From NCBI GenBank assembly GCA_902464595.1, contig CABQJX010000093.1, positions 1-11,401 of the forward strand: 11,401 nucleotides of DNA. Reading direction: 5' to 3'. The notes below the pieces were generated by a model. It ran no database searches and was not told the DNA's origin. It was given only the letters and a program-made list of their open reading frames with translations. This document shows, piece by piece, positions 6,055-11,401 of the stretch. Source of the DNA: an uncultured Lachnoclostridium sp. Lineage in GTDB: Bacteria > Bacillota > Clostridia > Lachnospirales > Lachnospiraceae. Position 1 is the stretch's first letter; each line of letters starts with the position of its first letter. The position numbers and the translations under genes were made by a program.

Positions 6055-8211
6055 ATGATAAAAGGAAAAGGATTGAAGCGGGGGATGGCCCTTGTGCTGG
6101 GATTCATATTGGCGGTGGAGCTGGCTCCATCTCTGGGAACCCATCTGAAGGCCATCAATTCCTATGCGTATACGGGGGCGGCTACCGTGAAGGCTACCTC
6201 CTTAAATGTCCGCAGCGATGCGGGAACTGGTTATCCTTCTGTGGGAAGGCTGGCAGCAGGAGCTGCTGTGACGGTTCTTGGTGAAAAGCGGGGAACGGAT
6301 GGAAATACATGGTATCAGATCCAGTACACGGGAACAGGAGGAGCAGTCAGTACAGGATACGTATCTTCCTTATATATCCGTCTGCCAGTGAACTATACGA
6401 CGGACGCTGGATTTGAGGCATATCTGACTTCCCAGGGATTTCCGGAAAGCTATAAAAACGGCCTGCGTCAGCTTCACGCCCAGCATCCGAACTGGGTGTT
6501 TAAGGCAAAAAATACGGGGCTGGACTGGAATACAGTGATTGAAAATGAAGGGCTGCTGGGCCGTAATCTAGTGGCCTCCGGCAGTGTGTCTTCCTGGAAA
6601 TCCGTGGCTGACGGCGCTTATAACTGGGATAACAGTACCTGGACCGGCTTTGACGGCAGCAATTGGGTAGCGGCCTCGGATGATATTATCCGGTATTATA
6701 TGGATCCCAGAAACTTTTTAGACGATACATATGTGTTCCAGTTCCTTTCCCATGAATATGACCCCAATACTCAGACGAGAGAGGGGCTTGCCAGTATGGT
6801 GCAGGGAACCTTCCTGTCAGGCTCCACCACGTCTACAGGAACGGACGGGAGTGATTTTTCAGGCCCCTCCGGCGGATCAGGCCCATCCTCAGGAGGCCCT
6901 GGAGTTTCCTCCGGAAACAGCTCTGGGAAAGGGCCGGGAAAGAGCGGGAGCGATCAGGATGCCTCTCACGGACCGGGAGTGTCAGGAAGCTCCGGGGGGA
7001 GTGATGGAGAAGTGCGTCTGGAGGCTCCTCATGCTTCCATTGAGAAGCGGCAGAGCGGAAGGCTGGCAGCCAGTGTCAGCCTGGTGGCTCCGGGACAGGG
7101 AAATGGTGAAACCGGCGCTGCGGGCTCCAACGGGCCTACGGCAGCAGGAACTACGGTAAATGAAGGCCCATCTGCCTCGTCTGGAAGCCAGTCTCCTTCC
7201 AGCCCCGGGGGCGATACGCAGGCCTCCCCAAGGGCAGCGGCAGCTCCGGCTGATTATGTGGATATTATCATGAAGGCGGCATCCCAGTCAGGTGTAAGCC
7301 CTTATGTGCTGGCAGCGATGATCCTTCAGGAGCAGGGAAAAGGGACGAGCCAGCTGATTTCGGGAAACCATCCCACTTATCCTGGTTATTATAATTTCTT
7401 TAACGTGGAGGCGTATCAGTCCGGCTCCATGTCCCCGATTGAGATGGGGCTTAGGTATGCCAGCCAGTCTGGCTCCTACGGCCGCCCGTGGGATACCGTG
7501 GAAAAATCCATTATCGGAGGGGCCCAGAATTATGGGGATAACTACGTAAAAGCAGGGCAGAATACCTTTTATCTGAAAAAGTTCAATGTCCAGGGAGCGA
7601 ATCTTTATAAGCATCAGTACATGACGAATATCCAGGGAGCAGCTTCCGAGGCAGCTAAGCTGGCGCAGGCTTATACCGTTGATGTGAAAAAAACGGCTTT
7701 GGAATTTCACATCCCGGTTTACCATAATATGCCGGAAGCAGCCTGTATAGCGCCCACAGGCGACGGAAGCCCCAACAACAAGCTGTCAAGCCTGGGTGTG
7801 GATGGCTTCGGCCTGACCCCAAGCTTTAACAGAGATACGAACGAGTATAATCTGATCGTGGATTCCTCTGTGGGAAGTGTCAACGTAAATGCAGTCAGCG
7901 CTGATTCCAATGCAACCGTCAGCGGGGCTGGAACGGTTTCCCTGGAAAGCGGAGGAAACGATATTACGATTACGGTTACTGCCCAGAATGGAAGCGCCAG
8001 GACTTACACCATCCATGTGGTGAAGCAGGCAGGCGGCCCTACCCAGGGAAGCGGCGGTTCGTCGCCCGTCAGCCCAGGCGGGACGGGGCAGGGAAACAGC
8101 AGCCCAGGAGGAAGCAGCGGTCCCGGATCTTCCGGCGGCCCCGGCGTGTCATCCGGTAATTCCGGAAACGGACCGGGAGGCAGTAATGTAACCATTGTAG
8201 AGGTGCAGTAG
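6055..8211 (+). CDS. Secreted SH3b/glucosaminidase/cadherin-like cell-wall hydrolase
   Basis: The 718-residue protein begins with a signal peptide (about 1-38). A bacterial SH3 domain follows at about 43-108 (TSLNVRSDAGTGYPSVGRL), likely for wall binding. Residues about 125-255 (PNWVFKAKNTGLDWNTVIENE) form the N-terminal half of a glucosaminidase module common in Lachnospiraceae. Residues about 399-545 form its catalytic half, resembling GH73 enzymes that cut N-acetylglucosamine bonds in peptidoglycan. The likely acid is Glu426 in MILQEQGKG, and YYNFFNVEAY matches the usual NFFxI region. Between the halves lies a linker of about 144 residues rich in Ser, Gly and Pro. A cadherin-like beta-sandwich (PF12733 type) spans 580-658 (LTPSFNRDTNEYNL). 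A second Ser/Gly/Pro tail ends the protein. It has no sorting motif and no dockerin. The next gene is 37 bp downstream with no terminator between, so the two form an operon. Confidence 0.85.
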   Translation: MIKGKGLKRGMALVLGFILAVELAPSLGTHLKAINSYAYTGAATVKATSLNVRSDAGTGYPSVGRLAAGAAVTVLGEKRGTDGNTWYQIQYTGTGGAVSTGYVSSLYIRLPVNYTTDAGFEAYLTSQGFPESYKNGLRQLHAQHPNWVFKAKNTGLDWNTVIENEGLLGRNLVASGSVSSWKSVADGAYNWDNSTWTGFDGSNWVAASDDIIRYYMDPRNFLDDTYVFQFLSHEYDPNTQTREGLASMVQGTFLSGSTTSTGTDGSDFSGPSGGSGPSSGGPGVSSGNSSGKGPGKSGSDQDASHGPGVSGSSGGSDGEVRLEAPHASIEKRQSGRLAASVSLVAPGQGNGETGAAGSNGPTAAGTTVNEGPSASSGSQSPSSPGGDTQASPRAAAAPADYVDIIMKAASQSGVSPYVLAAMILQEQGKGTSQLISGNHPTYPGYYNFFNVEAYQSGSMSPIEMGLRYASQSGSYGRPWDTVEKSIIGGAQNYGDNYVKAGQNTFYLKKFNVQGANLYKHQYMTNIQGAASEAAKLAQAYTVDVKKTALEFHIPVYHNMPEAACIAPTGDGSPNNKLSSLGVDGFGLTPSFNRDTNEYNLIVDSSVGSVNVNAVSADSNATVSGAGTVSLESGGNDITITVTAQNGSARTYTIHVVKQAGGPTQGSGGSSPVSPGGTGQGNSSPGGSSGPGSSGGPGVSSGNSGNGPGGSNVTIVEVQ
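6886..6951 (+). repeat. Ser/Gly/Pro repeat, internal copy
   Basis: This encodes SSGGPGVSSGNSSGKGPGKS in the linker that splits the glucosaminidase region. The first 12 residues are identical to the C-terminal copy at 8128-8187, although 10 of the 12 codons differ. Confidence 0.8.
8128..8187 (+). repeat. Ser/Gly/Pro repeat, C-terminal copy
   Basis: This encodes SSGGPGVSSGNSGNGPGGSN near the end of the glucosaminidase protein and repeats the internal linker motif. Nearly all codons differ from the internal copy at synonymous positions, so a very recent duplication is unlikely. Confidence 0.8.
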
Positions 8212-8248
8212 CGGCCTATAATCAAGAGTCAGAAAGCAGGAACAGAGG

Positions 8249-9808
8249 ATGATAAAAAGAATCAAACGCATGACAGCCGTCCTGGCGGCAGCATGTATGG
8301 TCGCGGTGGCTGTGCCGCCCCAATTGATGACCGCTTTTGCGGCCAATGCCAGGATTGCCTTTTCCGATCCATCCGCTTCGGTGGGAGAGAAGGTCAAGGT
8401 CAACATGAAGATTACCAGCAGCGATCCGCTTGCCAACGCGGATGTGATGCTGTCCTACGATGCCAGCGTGCTGGAGTTTGTGGACGGAACCAACGCCACT
8501 GGCGGAAACGGCGCGGTGAGGGTCCATGGGGATGCCGGAACTGCGGGAACGGGAACTCTGGTTTTTACACTGAATTTTAATGCGGTCAGTGCAGGAACCA
8601 GCAAGATCCAGGTCACCAGCCAGGAGGTTTATGGTTCCGATTCCCAGCTGGTGACCGTGGATCAGCAGGGAAATTCCACAGTCACAGTCAGCGCCCTCCA
8701 GTCAGCATCAAAGGATGCCACACTGAAATCCCTGAAGATTTCACCGGGAAGCCTGGAGCCTGCTTTTTCACCGGAGGTGGATACCTATTCCGTCACTGTG
8801 GGGACGGATGTGGACAAGGTGATCGTAAGCGCAGAGTGTACAGATGAGAACGCAACGAACGTGGTCAGCGGAAATGAAGGTCTCCAGATGGGCGAAAACA
8901 GGGTGGTGTGCCGTGTGACTGCCCAGGACGGGGAGACAGCCAAAGAGTATGTTATAGTTGTGACGAAGGCAGAGGGCGGGGCCAGCGCTTCTGAAACAGA
9001 GGTGGATCCTGCATCCCAGGTAAAGCTTAAAATTACGGAGCGAGTGGTAACGGTTCTTCCGCCGGATCCGAATGTGAAGATCCCGGATGGATTTAAGGAA
9101 AGCACCATCAATATTGATGGAAATAAAGTCCAGGGCTGGGTATGGGGATCTGCGACAGATCATCAGTACTGCGTTCTGTATGGTATGAACGAAGCCGGAG
9201 AAAAGGGCTTTTACCGCTATGATATGAAGGATACAGAGCGGACGATCCAGCGTTATTTCGAGGATCCGGCTATCAGCGGATCTGTCACCAAAGAGGTGTA
9301 TGAGGAGCTGGCCGTTACATACGACAAGATTTATGAGGACTACAATCTCTTGAAGATCCTGCTGATCGCTGTCATTTTGATCGCAGTAGTTCTCTTAGCT
9401 GCTCTTTTGATCCTGATCTTCTCAAAAAAGCCGGGCGGGAACAGCCGGGAAGGAAGAAGGAGCCGGAGAGATCTTCCCCGCTCAGGAAAAAGCAGTGGAA
9501 AAGAAAAGGAGGAAGCGTACAGCGAGCAGGAACCGAACTTCCAGGAGGATCCTGAAAACGATGAGGAGAATGACGGATCGGAAGAAAGCTTGCCTGAGGA
9601 AAAGGACTGGCCGGAGGCGGAAGAAGAGAACGAACCAGAAGAAATCCCCTATGGAGACAGCTGTCCGGAGGAGGATATGATCCTGGATCTGGACCTGGCT
9701 TTGGAGATGGATCAGAAGCCAGGGGAGGAACCAGGGGAGAAATCGGAGAAGAAACCAGAGAAAGAGAAAAAACCTGCGGATGATGATTTTGAGATTTTTG
9801 ATCTGTAG
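8249..9808 (+). CDS. Membrane-anchored cohesin-like and cadherin-like protein with acidic cytoplasmic tail
   Basis: The 519-residue protein has a signal peptide (1-32, cleavage near AFA-AN). A cohesin-like beta-sandwich covers about 35-148 (ARIAFSDPSASVGEKVKVNM, then LSYDASVLEF, then TLVFTLNFNAV). A cadherin-like domain (PF12733 type) covers about 157-240 (TLKSLKISPGSLEPAFSPEV). An unassigned extracellular segment with GWVWGSATDHQYCVLYGMNE lies at about 265-340. A single transmembrane helix is at about 369-391, followed by a Lys/Arg-rich stop-transfer stretch. The last about 100 residues are rich in Glu and Asp and end DDDFEIFDL. The outside would bind a protein or glycan ligand, and the tail would lie in the cytoplasm. 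AGGA lies 7 bases before the ATG. It shares an operon and a cadherin-like domain with the hydrolase upstream, suggesting both act at the cell surface. No dockerin partner is visible here, and the function is unknown. Confidence 0.8.
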   Translation: MIKRIKRMTAVLAAACMVAVAVPPQLMTAFAANARIAFSDPSASVGEKVKVNMKITSSDPLANADVMLSYDASVLEFVDGTNATGGNGAVRVHGDAGTAGTGTLVFTLNFNAVSAGTSKIQVTSQEVYGSDSQLVTVDQQGNSTVTVSALQSASKDATLKSLKISPGSLEPAFSPEVDTYSVTVGTDVDKVIVSAECTDENATNVVSGNEGLQMGENRVVCRVTAQDGETAKEYVIVVTKAEGGASASETEVDPASQVKLKITERVVTVLPPDPNVKIPDGFKESTINIDGNKVQGWVWGSATDHQYCVLYGMNEAGEKGFYRYDMKDTERTIQRYFEDPAISGSVTKEVYEELAVTYDKIYEDYNLLKILLIAVILIAVVLLAALLILIFSKKPGGNSREGRRSRRDLPRSGKSSGKEKEEAYSEQEPNFQEDPENDEENDGSEESLPEEKDWPEAEEENEPEEIPYGDSCPEEDMILDLDLALEMDQKPGEEPGEKSEKKPEKEKKPADDDFEIFDL

Positions 9809-9817
9809 GGAAGGAAA

Positions 9818-9878
9818 ATAATAAAAGAGACCGTTTCCAGCGGCTGATCTGGCTGGGAAAACGGTCTCTTTTTATTAT
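9818..9878. terminator. Strong bidirectional terminator between convergent units
   Basis: The sequence from 9818-9841 is nearly self-complementary to 9852-9878, with GAGACCG (9827-9833) pairing with CGGTCTC (9862-9868), flanked by an A run before and TTTTT after. It ends the surface operon on the plus strand. Read on the minus strand it also has a T-rich 3' side, so it can end the GntR gene transcript. Confidence 0.9.
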
Positions 9879-9925
9879 GGGCTTTCAGATACGCTCAGGC
9901 AGAGAAGCCCTGTCAGAGGAGCTTT

Positions 9926-9943
9926 GGCCGCTGTGTTCCGGCC
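9926..9943. repeat. GC-rich inverted repeat between terminator and GntR gene
   Basis: GGCCG (9926-9930) and CGGCC (9939-9943) form a short hairpin, overlapped by a direct repeat of GGCCGCTG (9926-9933 and 9940-9947). It lies 20 bp beyond the GntR stop codon and may help end or protect that transcript. The intervening stretch 9879-9962 holds no gene. Confidence 0.45.
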
Positions 9944-9962
9944 GCTGCGCCGCCGATTGATC

Positions 9963-10613
9963 CTACATAGTAGTAGTGTCCTCAATATCTGCTTTTAAGA
10001 TATTGGAAGCCATACTGTAATTTTTTTTCTCGAGATAATCTACGATTGCCATATGAAGTCCATTGGCGTCGTAGAAGATGGGGGAGTGCCACTGTTCTGA
10101 CCGCTTTTGGGCATAGTAGCGGGTCTGGATCGCCATGGCCTCCTGGAGACGGCGGTAGGCATAATTATTTTTATAATTGGAAAAGAGCAGCAGGTGAAAA
10201 TCAATATTGTTCTGCCAGTGCTCTAAGGCAGTGAATCCTTTTCCGTTTTTGCCCTTTTGACTGTTTTCGTGGAGCTCGATGTGCTCCTTCAGCTGGCCGA
10301 TCAGGCTGGAGTCGATCAGGTGGCCGGACTGCTGCATAAAACCGCATTCCAGGGTGATGCGGTAGCGCATGATATTCTGGATCTCCTCAGCGCTGACCGC
10401 TGTTACCTCATAGCCGCGTTTGGGGTAGTTGCGCAGGATCTCCTCGCTGCATAACTGGATCAAGGCTTCCCGAACCGGCGCCCGGCTGACTCCATATTTT
10501 TCCATCAATGTTTTTTCGTGAAGAACTGCGCCGGGGAGATAGACCCCGTTTACAATGTCAGAGAATAGATCGTTGTGGATCTGTTCTTTTAAATTTATAT
10601 CAGAACTAATCAT
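9963..10613 (-). CDS. GntR-family transcriptional regulator, FCD subfamily
   Basis: The 216-residue protein has an N-terminal winged helix (about 8-72). The recognition region LMEKYGVSRAPVREALIQL and the wing LRNYPKRGYEVTAVS are both typical of GntR regulators. A helical FCD ligand-binding domain spans about 78-212 (NNIDFHLLLFSNY, then GLHMAIVDYL). These domains usually bind small organic acids or sugars, often through a metal held by Asp/Asn and His. Asn136, His140 and His187 sit at such positions. The last expected His seems replaced by Asp209, so ligand chemistry may differ; this alignment was done by eye. AGAGG lies 9 bases before the ATG. It is divergent from the ATC-hydrolase-family gene, which makes that gene the most likely target. 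The ligand is unknown. Confidence 0.9.
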   Translation of the reverse strand: MISSDINLKEQIHNDLFSDIVNGVYLPGAVLHEKTLMEKYGVSRAPVREALIQLCSEEILRNYPKRGYEVTAVSAEEIQNIMRYRITLECGFMQQSGHLIDSSLIGQLKEHIELHENSQKGKNGKGFTALEHWQNNIDFHLLLFSNYKNNYAYRRLQEAMAIQTRYYAQKRSEQWHSPIFYDANGLHMAIVDYLEKKNYSMASNILKADIEDTTTM

Positions 10614-10640
10614 ATCAGTTGACCTCTTTTCGGGTGAGAA

Positions 10641-10668
10641 ATTCCTAAAAACTGCTAAAATAAGGAAT
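10641..10668. promoter_or_regulatory. Inverted repeat over the GntR promoter (possible operator)
   Basis: ATTCCT (10641-10646) and AGGAAT (10663-10668) flank 16 bp that contain the -10 and probable transcription start of the GntR gene. The position fits self-repression, but the motif is not one I recognise for this family. Confidence 0.35.
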
Positions 10669-10685
10669 CATACTTGTCTTTTCAA
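10657..10685 (-). promoter_or_regulatory. Candidate promoter of the GntR gene
   Basis: On the minus strand, TTGAAA (10680-10685) and TATTTT (10657-10662) are 17 bp apart. Transcription would start near 10650, about 37 bases before the start codon. Confidence 0.55.
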
Positions 10686-10897
10686 TGATAGTCTAACATA
10701 TAAATCAAAAAAAACCAATAGAAAATTATGAAAAAATCAGAAGAGATTGTGAAAAATGTAACCATATATTTGGGGTAATCATATTAAAAAATACCGGGAA
10801 TGTGTCATATTGGAGCCGAAAACACTATAAATAAAGAAAAAATCCATAGTTTTAGGCCTTCTAATGAAAAAAACATAGAAATATTGACTAAAAGCTC

Positions 10898-10925
10898 TTG
10901 ACATTTAAAGAAAAACTGATATGAT
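10898..10925 (+). promoter_or_regulatory. Strong promoter of the ATC-hydrolase-family gene
   Basis: TTGACA (10898-10903) and TATGAT (10920-10925) are separated by 16 bp, and the -10 is preceded by TGA (extended -10). The DNA just upstream is A-tract rich, which can act as an UP-like element. Transcription would start near 10932, giving a leader of about 58 bases. Confidence 0.8.
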
Positions 10926-10989
10926 TAGATTATAAGATACAGCAGAGAACAAAAGAGAAAGCTGTAGAAATGAAAGGAGATTTATTATT

Positions 10990-11401
10990 ATGGGAGAGAT
11001 CAAGAACGTAGCAACACTGACAAACGATGAGCAGGCTAACATCAACAGAGCAGCGATCGAGCACAGAGCAACCTGGATGGGCCTGATCTGGGATGAGTTA
11101 AAGAAGGACGGAATTGATCCAGAGCCAGCATTCAGAAGAGCGATCAAGAGATGCGGAAATATCCATGGCGCTAACTTTAAGGCTGCATGTGCAAATCCAG
11201 ATGACTGCAGAGATTTCGCAAAGGTATTCTTAAATGAATTAGGAAGAAAGACCTTTGAGCAGGATGTACATGAAGTAACTGAGTCTGAGGTTCCCGTAGA
11301 TTTCCATTACTGCGCACTGTTAAACGCTTGGAAGAAGCTGGGCTTTGACGATGAGACATGTGCAAAGCTGTGCGACATCGCAATGGACGGTGACCGCGGG
11401 A
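10990..11401 (+). CDS. ATC hydrolase-family protein (partial, 3' end outside the window)
   Basis: The first 137 codons of an open frame are present, and it runs off the window. AAAGGAG lies 10 bases before the ATG. The sequence matches the L-2-amino-thiazoline-4-carboxylate hydrolase family (PF14196 type), whose known Pseudomonas member opens the thiazoline ring on the route to L-cysteine. Supporting motifs are IEHRATWMGLIWDEL (23-37), RRAIKRCGNIHG (48-59), DFHYCALLNAWKKLG (104-118) and LCDIAMDGDRG (127-137). Cys108 in the FHYC motif is the most likely functional cysteine, by inference. Family members in gut Clostridia are common and their true substrate is uncertain. Arginine is encoded by AGA in 7 of the 8 clearest cases and alanine mostly by GCA, unlike the GC-richer codons of most neighbours, which suggests high expression. 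The divergent GntR gene is its probable regulator. Confidence 0.75.
   Translation, partial: MGEIKNVATLTNDEQANINRAAIEHRATWMGLIWDELKKDGIDPEPAFRRAIKRCGNIHGANFKAACANPDDCRDFAKVFLNELGRKTFEQDVHEVTESEVPVDFHYCALLNAWKKLGFDDETCAKLCDIAMDGDRG

Larger units (their letters stand above)
10614..10989. other. Divergent regulatory region, A-tract rich, no gene
   Basis: This 376-bp gap separates the GntR gene from the ATC-hydrolase-family gene. It is strongly AT-rich and holds about nine A-tracts of 4-8 bases, many spaced near multiples of 10-11 bp. It also holds a promoter for each side, an inverted repeat over the GntR promoter, and a TAATcatATTA palindrome at 10776-10786. I see no open reading frame with a ribosome site in it. 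Confidence 0.7.

Noticed and set aside
6817..7248. CRISPR-like or mobile-element insertion inside the glucosaminidase gene
   Set aside because: The repeats are protein-level Ser/Gly/Pro motifs in frame with the gene. There are no regular spacers, terminal inverted repeats or target duplication.

Overview
The window looks like chromosome of a low-to-mid GC Clostridia, most likely Lachnospiraceae (Clostridium cluster XIVa). The reasons are purine-rich AGGAGG-type ribosome sites, TTGACA/TATAAT promoters, a lysine/alanine-rich DUF6465-type protein, cadherin-like and SH3b surface domains, and an L-2-amino-thiazoline-4-carboxylate (ATC) hydrolase-family gene. No rRNA, tRNA, CRISPR array, insertion sequence or phage gene is visible.

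Layout. (1) 1-2293, plus strand: a small DUF6465-like basic-tail protein starting at GTG 226, a hairpin terminator, then an RsmF-type rRNA m5C methyltransferase. (2) 2317-4481, minus strand: a two-gene unit in which DNA polymerase IV (dinB) overlaps an RluA-family pseudouridine synthase by four bases. Its promoter holds a LexA (SOS)-like box between the -35 and -10. (3) 4608-5888, plus strand: a secreted D-Ala-D-Ala carboxypeptidase of the PBP5/DacF type, divergent from dinB. (4) 6055-9808, plus strand: a strong promoter drives a two-gene surface operon. The first product is a secreted SH3b/glucosaminidase/cadherin-like protein whose glucosaminidase region is interrupted by a long Ser/Gly/Pro-rich linker. 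The second is a membrane-anchored protein with a cohesin-like domain, a cadherin-like domain, one transmembrane helix and a very acidic cytoplasmic tail. A strong, probably bidirectional terminator closes the operon. (5) 9963-11401: a GntR/FCD regulator (minus) faces away from a truncated ATC-hydrolase-family gene (plus). They are separated by 376 bp of A-tract-rich DNA with a near-consensus promoter on each side.

How the parts relate. Regions 3 and 4 together form a peptidoglycan-remodelling and surface neighbourhood: a carboxypeptidase, a glycan-strand hydrolase, and a membrane protein that could hold or sense a surface partner. Regions 1 and 2 are mostly RNA modification and DNA damage tolerance. 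Region 5 looks like a locally regulated metabolic gene whose codon choice suggests high expression. The most unusual items are the surface operon at 6055-9808 and the curved-looking regulatory region at 10614-10989. Most of the other genes are familiar families.
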